Shown here in pieces: positions 11,723 to 22,815 of a stretch of 64,000 nucleotides of DNA. Source of the DNA: Truepera radiovictrix DSM 17093. GTDB lineage: Bacteria; Deinococcota; Deinococci; Deinococcales; Trueperaceae. Positions within the stretch are counted from its first letter, which is position 1; the number at the start of each line of letters is the position of its first letter. The translations under genes and the position numbers were made by a program. The notes under the pieces were generated by a model, which saw only the letters and a list, made by a program, of their open reading frames with translations, did not search any database and was not told the DNA's origin. Location: contig NC_014221.1 of assembly GCF_000092425.1 (NCBI RefSeq), forward strand, positions 152,001 through 216,000, given 5' to 3'.

Positions 11723-12412
11723 CTACACGTCCCCCGGCGCCGAAGCGGGCTCCGGTGCCAGCGGCGACGCGTCGTACCCCGCCAGCAGCGCCTGCGGGTC
11801 GTCGTAGACGGCGAGCGCCCCCAAGAGGTCCTCGTCGCGCCAGCCGCCGCAGCGCAGCGCGACGACCCCGAGCCCGAGCGGTGCGGCCGCCTGGAGGTCG
11901 TAGGGCGTGTCGCCTAGAAGCAGCGCCTCCTGGGCGCTGACGCCCGCGCGCTCGAGGGCCGCTTGCAGGATGTCCGGGTCGGGTTTGGAGTTTTCGGCGT
12001 CGTCCGAAGAGGTGCGCGCGTCGATGAGGTCGGCGACGCCGGCGCGCTCTAGCAGGGCGTCGGCCTCGTCCTCCTTGGCCGAGCTGGCCGCGACGAGGGT
12101 CAGGCCGTCTCGCCGCAGGCGCTCGAGCAGTTCGCGGACGCCGGGAAAGGGTTTGATGTCGGGCAGGTAACGGCTTTTAAAGATCTCGCCGCGGCGCGCG
12201 TCGATCTCCTCGCGTAGCGGCGCGTCGCTCTCAACGTCGATCACCTGCGGCAAGAGCTTGTCGCCGCCCATCCCGATAAGCGGCCGAACCTTCTCGAAGG
12301 GTACGTCGTACCCGTAGGCTTTAAGCGCGTCGACGTAGGCGCGCGCGTGGGCGTCGTTGCTGTCGACGAGGGTGCCGTCGACATCGAGCAGCACCGCTTT
12401 GGGGTGTCCCAT
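11723..12412 (-). CDS. HAD-family hydrolase (phosphoglycolate phosphatase-like)
   Basis: 229 residues. Motif I is DVDGTLVDS with D10 as nucleophile and D12 as acid/base. A helical cap follows. Motif II is around AASSAKEDEADALL, and motif IV is LLLGDTPYDLQAA. This is a soluble phosphomonoesterase of the beta-phosphoglucomutase/Gph type. Start ATG 12412 is chosen because AGGAGG lies about 10 nt before it; the open frame runs 12 codons further without support. Substrate unknown. It is followed by mfd in the same direction after 123 nt, so co-transcription is possible but not shown. Confidence 0.85.
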   Translation of the reverse strand: MGHPKAVLLDVDGTLVDSNDAHARAYVDALKAYGYDVPFEKVRPLIGMGGDKLLPQVIDVESDAPLREEIDARRGEIFKSRYLPDIKPFPGVRELLERLRRDGLTLVAASSAKEDEADALLERAGVADLIDARTSSDDAENSKPDPDILQAALERAGVSAQEALLLGDTPYDLQAAAPLGLGVVALRCGGWRDEDLLGALAVYDDPQALLAGYDASPLAPEPASAPGDV

Positions 12413-12976
12413 CGGCTTTGTCCTCCTAGAGGCGTGAGCGGGCCGCAAAAGGGTGCGGGCGGACCCCGCGCGTCTGCGCGGAGGCCAACGGGTGCTCCAA
12501 GTTGCCTGTGGGTGCCGCTTTGGCGCCCCCCGCGCCGGCTTCTGCGGCGCGCCCCGAGAGGACTATGCCACGGCGCGCGCGCCGCGACTGTAGCGAAGTG
12601 ACCCGACGACGCTGCGGGGCCGCGGTGCACCCTTGCCCTCGCCGATGCGACCAGGCCCTGCCTCCTGAGATAATCCCTCTCACCCTCTGGTTGGCATCGC
12701 CGACGCGGCGCTTGCTAGGCTACGCCACGTCGGGCGGCGGTAGAGGGCCTCGGCGTTTTCGGCCGCCCCCGTCTGGAGGCGTCGGGAGCCATCGCCCGCC
12801 ATGCCGAACATCAAGAGCGCCTCGGGGCCGAGCGGCCACGCAGCACCGTACTGCTCGCACCCCCGCTGCTCGTCACTCGTATGTCTGTGTATCCCATATG
12901 TCCGTGTATCTGGTGCGCACATCCTGCTTCTAGCGAGCGCGCCGGAAAGGGCGCTGCGTCCCCCCACGCGCTAAGC
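12413..12976. other. 564-nt gap without a convincing gene
   Basis: The gap lies between two minus-strand genes. It holds a 14-bp direct repeat (TATGTCTGTGTATC at 12880-12893 and TATGTCCGTGTATC at 12897-12910, spaced 17 nt). A minus-strand frame of about 95 codons at 12680-12967 lacks family resemblance and a clear start. No tRNA or riboswitch fold was recognised. Confidence 0.5.
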
Positions 12977-13804
12977 TTACCCGCTTTCGTTAGCGCGCTC
13001 GAGCGTCAGCGCGTAGGCCACGTTGCGCGGCGCGCCGGCGGCCTCGAGCGCCGCGCGCAGCGCGCGGCCCGACAGCCCCGAAGCGGCGAGCCGCGCGGCA
13101 GCCGCGGCAAAGTCGACGTGAGGGCTCTCGGCACCCCGTTCGCGCGGCCCCACGACCACCACGCACTCCCCCCGAACCTCGCCGAGCGCCGCCAGCTGCG
13201 CCGCGACCGCCCCCAGGGTGCCGCGGTAGGTCGCCTCGAAGCGTTTGGTGAGTTCGCGCGAGACGCTGACCGCGCGCGCCTCGCCGCAGACCGCCGCGAG
13301 ATCGTTGAGCGTGGCGAGGAGGCGTTTGGGCGACTCGTAGAGGGCGACCGTCCGGTCGCTCGCGGCGATAGCGGCGAGGCGTTCACGGCGAGCGGCGCCC
13401 TTGCGCGGCAAAAAGCCCTCGAAGGCGAAGCTGCCGAGCGGCAGACCGGAGAGCACGAGCGCGGGGATGAGCGCGGTCGGCCCCGGCAGCACCTCGACCT
13501 CGTGGCCCGCGGCGAGCGCGAGCCGCACGAGCTCGGCGCCGGGGTCGGACAAGCCGGGGGTGCCGGCGTCGGTGACGAACGCGAGGTGCGCGTAGCGCCC
13601 CAAGAGGGCGGGGGCGCGCGCGGGGATGGTGTGCGCGTCGAGGCGCTCCAAGGGTTTGGAAATACCGAAGTGCGCGAGCAGCTTGCCGCTATGCCGGGTG
13701 TCCTCGGCGGCGACGGCGTCGGCTTCGCGGAGCACCCGGAGGGCGCGCAGGGTGACGTCCTCGAGGTTGCCGATGGGCGTCGGGACCAGCGTCAGCTTGG
13801 CCAC
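12977..13804 (-). CDS. rsmI: 16S rRNA (cytidine1402-2'-O)-methyltransferase
   Basis: Tetrapyrrole-methylase-fold enzyme that 2'-O-methylates C1402 in the ribosomal P site with SAM. Characteristic segments are LVPTPIGNLEDVTLRAL at the N-terminus, AEDTRHS, VTDAGTPGLSDPG (SAM-binding glycine loop), the conserved FEGFLPRK, and ESPKRL. Length (275) is normal. GTG 13804 is the start. It is the last gene of a three-gene minus-strand set with the small gene at 13818 (13 nt away) and the TPR-like gene at 14002. Confidence 0.95.
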   Translation of the reverse strand: MAKLTLVPTPIGNLEDVTLRALRVLREADAVAAEDTRHSGKLLAHFGISKPLERLDAHTIPARAPALLGRYAHLAFVTDAGTPGLSDPGAELVRLALAAGHEVEVLPGPTALIPALVLSGLPLGSFAFEGFLPRKGAARRERLAAIAASDRTVALYESPKRLLATLNDLAAVCGEARAVSVSRELTKRFEATYRGTLGAVAAQLAALGEVRGECVVVVGPRERGAESPHVDFAAAAARLAASGLSGRALRAALEAAGAPRNVAYALTLERANESG

Positions 13805-13817
13805 GTCCCCAAACGCC

Positions 13818-14015
13818 CTAGACCCCGACGACGTCGGGGTTGGTCACGCGGCCGCGGCTGCGGCGTTTGGCGTTGCGGATGAGCGCGGCGCGCATGCGGG
13901 CGCGGATCATCTCCACCTCGCCCACCGTAACGGTGACGATCGTCCCCTCGGGTAGGTCGGCGCCTTCGGGCAGAACCACCACGCCGCGCTCGACGCGCCC
14001 CTTAAACGCTCGCAC
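13818..14015 (-). CDS. Small DUF104/AbrB-like protein
   Basis: 65 residues. The opening pattern RVERGVVVLPEGADLPEGT followed by VTVTV is that of short swapped-hairpin proteins annotated as DUF104 or antitoxin-like. The second half is basic (RNAKRRSRGR). GTG 14015 has a strong GGAGGAG before it and overlaps the end of the upstream gene by 14 nt, so translation is probably coupled. No toxin partner is adjacent, since rsmI follows. Nucleic-acid binding is a guess. Confidence 0.65.
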   Translation of the reverse strand: MRAFKGRVERGVVVLPEGADLPEGTIVTVTVGEVEMIRARMRAALIRNAKRRSRGRVTNPDVVGV

Positions 14016-14448
14016 CGTGCTCCTCCTCCCGCTCGGCGAGCTCGCGCCGGAGCTTGGCGATCACCGCTTCTGTCACCGCGCGCTCCCCCTCCCGTTCGGG
14101 GAGCGTCTGCAAAAGTCGCGCGTAGGCCTCAAAGACGCGGAGCGCCTCTCGTGGGCGGCCCGCTTCGGTCAAGAGGTCGCCGAGGTGTTCGCCCTCCGAA
14201 AAGTACCCGCGCGGGTCGTGCGGAGCGGTGCGGCGGCGCGCCTGGAGGAGCGCGATGCGCGCCTCGAGGCGTTGGTGCCGTTCGACGCGCTGACGCACGA
14301 CAGCCCACGCGACGATAAACACCCCGACGGTGAGCGTCGTGACGATGCCGAAGCCGCGCGGCACCCCGACCTGCGTCGCCAGGTTGACCAAAAACGGCGA
14401 CACGAACGCGAGCGCCGCGAGCAGTGCGAGCAGCGCGGCGTAATTCAT
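14002..14448 (-). CDS. Membrane-anchored TPR-like protein
   Basis: 148 residues. Two N-terminal hydrophobic helices (about 4-22 and 33-49) precede a helical region with a TPR-like heptad pattern (GEHLGDLLTEAGRPREALRV). Such proteins usually act as scaffolds at the membrane, but the partner is unknown. ATG 14448 was chosen because the frame upstream (to 14805) has no start or hydrophobic segment that fits. First gene of the rsmI operon; its 3' end overlaps the small gene at 13818-14015. Confidence 0.65.
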   Translation of the reverse strand: MNYAALLALLAALAFVSPFLVNLATQVGVPRGFGIVTTLTVGVFIVAWAVVRQRVERHQRLEARIALLQARRRTAPHDPRGYFSEGEHLGDLLTEAGRPREALRVFEAYARLLQTLPEREGERAVTEAVIAKLRRELAEREEEHGASV

Positions 14449-14608
14449 GTTGGTCTTCCCCAGTCGGCCCACACACCCCTCACAATCCGTATGGTAGCGC
14501 ATCCACGGGGCGCCGCGTGCCGTTTGGCGGTAGCCCAGCTGTCGTCTGGGTGTGGACGCGGGTTGTCGACGGTGCTGCGCGCTGCGGCCGTGGGGGTTTC
14601 CGGCGCGG

Positions 14609-14857
14609 CTAGCGCAGCTCTGTGGGCACCGCACCGAGCTCGCGGTAGCGCTCCGCTTTGTGCGGCATCCCGATCGTGCGATAGGCGTGGGCGAGCCGCA
14701 GGGCGAAAAAGCGGATCGCTCGCACGTCCTGGGCGCATTCGGCCGCCTCGAGGCAGAACAGATACTCTTTGATGACCAGGTGCCACTCCGCCGAGCGTTC
14801 GGCAAACCGCGCGCGCAGGTGCGCGTGACGAACTTCGGTTAAAGAAGGCCAAGGCAT
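14609..14857 (-). CDS. Small helical hypothetical protein (TPR-like)
   Basis: 82 residues from ATG 14857, which has GGGGGT upstream. The sequence is all-helical in pattern, and KAERYRELGA at the end resembles the second helix of a TPR. It precedes, by 160 nt, another TPR-like gene in the same direction. No recognised family. Confidence 0.5.
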   Translation of the reverse strand: MPWPSLTEVRHAHLRARFAERSAEWHLVIKEYLFCLEAAECAQDVRAIRFFALRLAHAYRTIGMPHKAERYRELGAVPTELR

Positions 14858-15117
14858 GGTGTACCCCCGTGTGACAGTAGCATAGCCTACACAACCCCGA
14901 AGGGGTGACATCTCACCAAGGTCGGTGTGCCTAGATCGGCACGCGCGGCCGCGTCTTGGCGGCTGGAGCGCTGTGCGGCGCGTCTGCGGCAGCCTACCGG
15001 AGCGGCGCGGTACGATGCAAGTAGTGTAGCCTTGGCAGCGCCACGAGCCACCCTAGACGGGTTTGGCGCGCATGGCTTGGCGAGCGGTGTGTGGGCGAAC
15101 CGCTATAAGGAGGCACG

Positions 15118-16002
15118 ATGACAGGTAACGAAGCGAGCAGCGAGCCGCGCGAGGTGTTTAGCCGCGACCTCTTGCGGGACAAGGTCGTGCTGATCACGGG
15201 GGGCGGTACGGGTTTGGGCCGCGCCATGGGGGAGCGCTTTTTGGCGCTGGGGGCGTCGCTGGTCATCACGGGGCGGCGCGAAGGGGTGCTGCGCGAGGCG
15301 GCCGAGGCGATGGCGGCGGCGACCGGCGGCGCTGTCCTCCCCGTGAGCGGCGACGTGCGCGACCCCGAGCGGGTCGCCGCGACGCTCGACGCCGCTTACG
15401 AGCGCTTCGGTCGCGTCGACGCGCTCGTGAATAACGCCGCCGGCAACTTTATCTCCCCGACCGAGCGCCTTTCGCACCGCGCCGTGGACGCCGTGCTCGG
15501 TATCGTGCTGCACGGGACCTTTTACTACACGCTCGAGCTCGGCAAACGCTGGATCGGCGCCGGGCGCGGCGGGGTGGTGCTCAACATCGCCACCACCTAC
15601 GCGACCTCCGGCTCGGGGTACGTGGTGCCGTCGGCGGCGGCCAAGGCGGGGGTGGTCGCGATGACCAAGTCGCTCGCCGCCGAGTGGGGCAAGTACGGCA
15701 TCCGGCTCAACGCCATTGCGCCGGGCCCCTTTCCCACCGAAGGGGCCTGGAGCCGCCTCATGCCCACCCCCCAGATCCAGGCGCTCTTTGAAAAGCGCGT
15801 CCCGCTGCGGCGCGTCGGTGAGCACCTCGAGCTCGCCAACCTAGCCGCCTATCTGCTCTCGGACGCCGCGGCCTTTATCACGGGCGACCTCATCGCCATC
15901 GACGGCGGCGAGAGCGCGTGGAATGGCGGCGAGTTCAACATCCTAGATGAGCTCACGCCGGAGCAGTGGGACGCTCTGGCGGCGGCGCGCAGCCGAAGCT
16001 AG
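15118..16002 (+). CDS. SDR-family oxidoreductase, 2,4-dienoyl-CoA reductase-like
   Basis: NADP-binding Rossmann motif TGGGTGLG near residue 27 and NNAAGN in the middle. Where most SDRs have YxxxK, this has SAAAK, with a tyrosine four residues before the serine (GYVVPSAAAK). That arrangement is typical of 2,4-dienoyl-CoA reductases, which help degrade polyunsaturated fatty acids. The C-terminal GDLIAIDGGE is normal. ATG 15118 has AAGGAGG in front. The gene is alone; other beta-oxidation genes are not adjacent, though the ETF genes are in the window. Confidence 0.82.
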   Translation: MTGNEASSEPREVFSRDLLRDKVVLITGGGTGLGRAMGERFLALGASLVITGRREGVLREAAEAMAAATGGAVLPVSGDVRDPERVAATLDAAYERFGRVDALVNNAAGNFISPTERLSHRAVDAVLGIVLHGTFYYTLELGKRWIGAGRGGVVLNIATTYATSGSGYVVPSAAAKAGVVAMTKSLAAEWGKYGIRLNAIAPGPFPTEGAWSRLMPTPQIQALFEKRVPLRRVGEHLELANLAAYLLSDAAAFITGDLIAIDGGESAWNGGEFNILDELTPEQWDALAAARSRS

Positions 16003-16135
16003 GTATCTTTTGGTGGCGCTTTAGCCCAACTCGAGCGGCTTGCGCCGCACGAGGGCGCGTCAGGAAGAAAGTACGTCTCGGCGGTAATGGAGAGAGCGAA
16101 GAACGCTGAAGCTCGAAAGGGCAGCCGGGAGGTAC

Positions 16136-17786
16136 TTAGCGGCCTCTGGGCGGCGCGGTGAGCAGCGCCTCGAGCTGGCGCTGCAGCTCGGTCTGCGCGA
16201 TCACGCGGTAGAGCCGCCGGTGGCGGCCGTTGCCGGGGGCGCGCCAGGCGCTGACGCCGTCGGGGCTCAGGTGCAGCGCTTCGTGGTCGGCGAGCCCGAA
16301 GTAGGTGCCGCCCTCCGGGTGCACCGTGCCGCGCACGGCGTAGAGGACCGTGCACAGGTCCCACGAGTTGCGGCCGACGCCCTCCCGGCCGAAAAACAGG
16401 GTGTAGGCGGCGCGCACGGGGTTTTCCGGCGGGGTGCTGCGAGCGAGCGTGTGTCCGGTGACGAAGCCCCCGCAGACGCTCCCCGGGGTGAAGACGACCG
16501 GGGTGGGCCACGTTTCCAGCACCCTCATGGCCGGCTCCGGCGTCATCTCCCGCCCCCCCCCGTAAGTAGAGGTCGCGGCTGCTACCGGGGTGCGTGCCGG
16601 CCATCACCACGAGCTGTCTGACCTTGCGCCGCACGAGCGCCTCGCCGCTCAGGCCGCTGTAGCGGTCGGGGCTCGAGGCGAGCAGGTCGGCGAGGTTTTG
16701 CAAAAACCCCACCGCGATGAGCGTCACGCTGCTGTCGGGTTGCGCGGCCAACACCCGCCGGTAGACCGCGACCGCCGCCTCGGGGTTGGGCGCGGTGTTG
16801 TGCGGAAAGCGCTCGGCGAGATCCTTGACAAACCGCGGGGCAAAGGTGCGCCAGTAGGGGGTGGCGACCGCGTACTGCGGCCTGGGGTTGCGGCCGACGG
16901 GGACGTCTGGGCGCCCGTAAAAGGTGTTGATGGCGCCCAGTGCAGCGGCCGCGTAGGGGTCGTTGACGTTGGCGATGGTCGCCAGGAGGCGCGCTTCACC
17001 GCGGTCGGCGAGCGCGTGCAGCACCGCCAGGGCGCCCGCGTCGTCGACGTCGATGCCGAGGTCGGTGTCGAAAATCACCGGCACCCCGCGCGCCGCGACG
17101 CTCTGGCTGCCACCCCCAAGCTCGATGACGAGGCGCGGGGCGGCGTTCGGGTGGCGGTCGAAGGCCCGCGCGACGCGCAGGCCGCTGTGCCCCTGAAAGA
17201 GCAGCGCGACGCTCCCCCCGCTCCGCCAGTCGGGGCGGTCGACAACCTCTTGCAGCACGGCGGCGAGGTCGGGGGTGCGCTGCGCCGCGCCCGCCTCGCC
17301 CGCGCGCGTCCACGGCAGCGGGGTCCAGACGACTCGAGCGCGGGTCTTGGCGCGGTAGGCGAGGTTGTGGTGGGCCGCCCGAAAGGGTTTGGCGCTGCCC
17401 GTCGCCTCCGCCCGGATGGTCACGCGCGCGGGGGCGCTATGCGCCTCGTCGGCGGTGAACTGCACGTAGGCGCGGCGAATCTTCGCCCCTCGCGGCAGCT
17501 GCACCCCGGTAAAGCGCAACCCGACGGTCTGCGGTTGCCCCCGTTTGAGGCCGAGCTCGAGGTCGGGGCTGATGAAGGTGATGGTGCCGTCCGCGCGGTT
17601 CTCGGCGTCGTCGCCGCTCGAGCTGACCACGACGCTCAGGGTGCGCGTGGCGGTGACCTCCAAGGGCGGCGCGGTTTGCGGCCCCGCACCGGCGCACGCC
17701 GCGAGGCTCGCGATCATCCCCAAGCTGAGACAAGCCGCGGCGAGGCGGCGACCGACCCGGACCCGGTTGGCGTTGCTGACGTGCAT
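16136..17786 (-). pseudogene. Nucleoside hydrolase-like lipoprotein, frameshifted at a C9/G9 tract
   Basis: A lipoprotein signal (lipobox SLAAC near residue 30) is followed by a beta-sandwich module (about 45-230) and an inosine-uridine nucleoside hydrolase domain with the Ca2+-site pattern FDTDLGIDVDDAGAL and later VGFLQNLADLL. The frame breaks at a run of nine C (16553-16561; G9 in the gene). After removal of one G the protein continues LRGGREMTPEPAM and ends at 16136. Without correction, translation runs in a nonsense frame to 15999. The predicted role is exported ribonucleoside or glycoside hydrolysis. The break may be a phase-variable tract, a real lesion or a sequencing error. Confidence 0.8.
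16553..16561. repeat. Homopolymer C9 at the frameshift
   Basis: Nine consecutive C on the plus strand, inside the coding part of the nucleoside-hydrolase-like gene and exactly at the frame change. Confidence 0.85.
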
Positions 17787-17861
17787 GGTTCCCCCCTACG
17801 GGTGAAGCGGTACGAAAGGCGCCTCACCCCCGCTCTGGTATGGTGGGGAAGTGTATCATTT

Positions 17862-17884
17862 TTCACATCCCGCGTAGATGTGAA
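17862..17884. promoter_or_regulatory. Inverted repeat, possible operator
   Basis: Perfect 8-bp arms TTCACATC and GATGTGAA with a 7-nt spacer, in an AT-rich island about 76 nt upstream of the nucleoside-hydrolase lipoprotein start (17786, minus strand). Placement and symmetry fit a repressor site; the binding protein is unknown. Confidence 0.5.
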
Positions 17885-17940
17885 GTTTTGTATAGCGCCA
17901 GCTTGAGAGAAACCCTGTAGATGCCCCCTCGGGGAGTGCT

Positions 17941-17965
17941 AAAAAAGGGCGCCCGTGGGCGCCCT
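17941..17965 (-). terminator. Intrinsic terminator of acnA
   Basis: On the minus strand AGGGCGCCC and GGGCGCCCT pair and a T6 tract follows, about 30 nt after the acnA stop codon. Confidence 0.85.
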
Positions 17966-17995
17966 GCAACGCTGGCTCGACGCTGCGCTAGCTGT

Positions 17996-20728
<2,733 letters not shown>

Positions 20729-20883
20729 CGTCCTCTCCTTTACGCGAAAGAGCGGGTGGGGCTGCCGACGTGAACCGAGCGCGGTGGGCTTTGGGCTCAT
20801 CTTAGCCCCTCTAGGTGCCGCTAAGAGGTCGGTACAGCACCATCGGACCGCTTTATCCCCATTGTGCGGATACACTAGGTGAT

Positions 20884-21564
20884 ATGGAAGCCGGAAAATC
20901 ACCTAGAACCCCCCCGGAGCGGGCGCGCGTGCGGTGGGTCTCGGGGCGCGAGGCGGCGGCGGCGCTCACCGACCCGCGCACGCTGCGGCAGCTCGAGCCC
21001 TTTTTGGCGCGCGAGTGCAGCGTGTCGCAAGCGGCCAAAGAGACCCACACAAAGCCCAACACCATGCTCGCACGCGTGCGGCGCTTTTTGGCGTTAGGGC
21101 TTTTGGAGGTCGCGCGCGAGGTGCCGCGCAAGGGGCGGCCGGTGAGGCTCTACCGCACGGTCGCCGACGCCTTTTTCGTCCCCTACGAAGCCACCAGCGC
21201 CGAATCGCTCGAGGCCGCCATGCGCGAGCGCGACGCCTACTGGGAGGAGCTGTTGCGCGCAAACGTGGTGCGCGCGCGGCTCGAGGACGCCCCGCGTAAC
21301 GGCGGCAACTGGGGGACGCGTATCTACCGCGACGCGCGCGGCCGGTTGCAGGTGCAAGCGGCGGTGACGCCGGACGAGAACTATACCCTCTTGGGGCCGG
21401 AGCGCCCTGCGGCCCTCTCGTCGTGGCGCGACTCGGTCTACCTCGACTTCGAGGACGCCAAGGCGCTGCAGCGCGAGCTGTTCTTTCTCCTCAAGCGCTA
21501 CCAGCAAAAGCGCGGGGCGCAGCGCTACATCCTGCGCGTGGCGATGGCGCCCATTTTGGAGTGA
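20884..21564 (+). CDS. Winged-helix (ArsR-like) transcriptional regulator
   Basis: 226 residues. A helix-turn-helix near residues 35-85 ([20 protein letters not shown], then a basic wing [14 protein letters not shown]) is followed by a ligand or dimer domain of unknown type. Start ATG 20884 lies about 9 nt after TACACT, so the message is probably leaderless. It is divergent from acnA and could control it, but a defined operator was not found between them. Effector unknown. Confidence 0.72.
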   Translation: MEAGKSPRTPPERARVRWVSGREAAAALTDPRTLRQLEPFLARECSVSQAAKETHTKPNTMLARVRRFLALGLLEVAREVPRKGRPVRLYRTVADAFFVPYEATSAESLEAAMRERDAYWEELLRANVVRARLEDAPRNGGNWGTRIYRDARGRLQVQAAVTPDENYTLLGPERPAALSSWRDSVYLDFEDAKALQRELFFLLKRYQQKRGAQRYILRVAMAPILE

Positions 21565-21640
21565 CGCTGATACCGAAGGGTGCGGGGGAGCGCGCCGGAC
21601 CCCTCACCCGTCCGCGCCGGGGAGCCGCTATCATAAATCT

Positions 21641-22093
21641 ATGACCCCCGCTGCTCTTCGCCCCATCCGCCTGGGGCTCGCCGCCCTCTGCGCGGCGCTC
21701 GCTCTAGCGGCCTGCGCGCCGCGCGCGGGCGCACCCGCCCCTACCCAAACCCCAGCGCCGCGGCCCGCCCCCGAGACCCCTACCGCCCCCCCCGAGCGGG
21801 AGGCGCCGGGGGAGACGATCGTCCTCACCGACCCCGTGGCGCTCGAGACGGACCGCGCCGCGCGCGAGGCGTTTCACCTCATGGAGCTCGCCTACCTCGA
21901 GACGGGCGCCTACAGCGCCAACATCCTGCTCGCCGAGCTGACGCTGCCGAGCGGCGTGCGCTGGATGCTCGAAGACCTCTCGGAGACCTCCTACACGCTG
22001 CGCATCACCGCCGACGCGCTGCCGACGGTGGCGTGGTTCGTCACCCCCGAGGGCGTCGTGGCGCGCCAGGTCGAGGATAACCGCATTCGCTAG
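21641..22093 (+). CDS. Small lipoprotein
   Basis: 150 residues with a lipoprotein signal peptide (lipobox LALAAC near residue 25), a proline-rich linker (about 33-57) and a compact C-terminal domain of about 85 residues beginning AAREAFHLMELAYLETGAYS. That pattern resembles pilin-like or periplasmic small lipoproteins. ATG 21641 follows TATCAT (21629-21634) by 6 nt, so it is likely leaderless. Its last codons and stop are duplicated immediately downstream as a tandem repeat. Confidence 0.7.
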   Translation: MTPAALRPIRLGLAALCAALALAACAPRAGAPAPTQTPAPRPAPETPTAPPEREAPGETIVLTDPVALETDRAAREAFHLMELAYLETGAYSANILLAELTLPSGVRWMLEDLSETSYTLRITADALPTVAWFVTPEGVVARQVEDNRIR

Positions 22094-22130
22094 CGCCCCT
22101 AACGGATAACCGCATTCGCTAGCGCCCCTA
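22075..22130 (+). repeat. Tandem duplication spanning a stop codon
   Basis: A 27-bp sequence (beginning GGATAACCGCATTCGC) occurs at 22075-22101 and again at 22104-22130, a 29-bp period. The first copy contains the last codons and stop of the lipoprotein gene; the second is non-coding. Confidence 0.9.
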
Positions 22131-22417
22131 GCCAAGCCCGCCGCACCCTGCTGCTCTCCCCTCGCCGCGGTCTCGCGTCGCGGAAACCGTGCCTGACGCA
22201 TCCTACGCGTCCCGATGCGCAGCGCTGCAGGTGTCGTGGCTAGCCGTGGTGGCAGGTGCAGGTTCTCGGCTGCAGAACCCGATGCGTAGCGCTCACCGGG
22301 CGCGGCGCTGACCGGACGACGCCTACCCCAAGACGATGCCTGCCCAAAGACGCCCGCTCAAAAAACGCAAAGAGCTAGGCGCCAAAGCCTAGCTCTTCGT
22401 GTGCGCGCCGAGGCGCG
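22094..22417. other. 324-nt gap between lipoprotein gene and trxA
   Basis: It holds the second copy of the 27-bp tandem repeat, then GC-rich sequence without a recognised gene or RNA, then the trxA terminator. GATGCGYAGCGCT occurs twice (about 22214 and 22280). Confidence 0.5.
22360..22397 (-). terminator. Intrinsic terminator of trxA
   Basis: An 11-bp stem AAGAGCTAGGC/GCCTAGCTCTT with a 6-nt loop. On the minus strand a short GCG and T6 follow. Confidence 0.85.
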
Positions 22418-22750
22418 TTAGCTGACGAGGCTCGTGACGTGCTTTTCGAGCCGCGCCTGATAGGCGCTCTTGGGTTGCGCGCCGATCATCGTCTCGACGG
22501 GTTCGCCGTCTTTAAAGAGGATCACCGTGGGGATGCTCATCACGCGAAACTGCATGGCGGTCTGCTGGTTGTCGTCGACGTTGAGTTTGCCGACCTTGAC
22601 CTTGCCCGCGTAGTCGCTCGCGAGCTCCTCGATCACGGGGCCGACCATGCGGCAGGGGCCGCACCAGGGCGCCCAAAAGTCGACGAGCACGAGGCCCGTT
22701 TGGGTTTCGTCGCGAAAGTTGCTGTCGGTAAATTCAACGGTTTCAGCCAT
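22418..22750 (-). CDS. trxA: Thioredoxin
   Basis: 110-residue cytoplasmic disulfide reductase with the classic WCGPC site (C30, C33) in [13 protein letters not shown] and the cis-proline in SIPTVILF. Full length, no signal peptide. ATG 22750 is preceded by GGGAGG. It carries its own terminator and is probably monocistronic. Confidence 0.96.
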   Translation of the reverse strand: MAETVEFTDSNFRDETQTGLVLVDFWAPWCGPCRMVGPVIEELASDYAGKVKVGKLNVDDNQQTAMQFRVMSIPTVILFKDGEPVETMIGAQPKSAYQARLEKHVTSLVS

Positions 22751-22815
22751 AACGCCTCCCTGAAGTAGCCGTCCCTCAATCTAGTGGAGCCGGCCCTGGA
22801 GCAATGTCTTGTGGT

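Noticed and set aside
12780-12860. 5S rRNA-like text (GCCGAACATCAAG...GTACTGC)
   Set aside because: Short similarity only; the flanks do not pair into a 5S fold and no 23S is near.
15999-16552. C-terminal part of the 595-codon minus-strand frame
   Set aside because: Nonsense composition after the C9 run; the other frame continues the protein to 16136.
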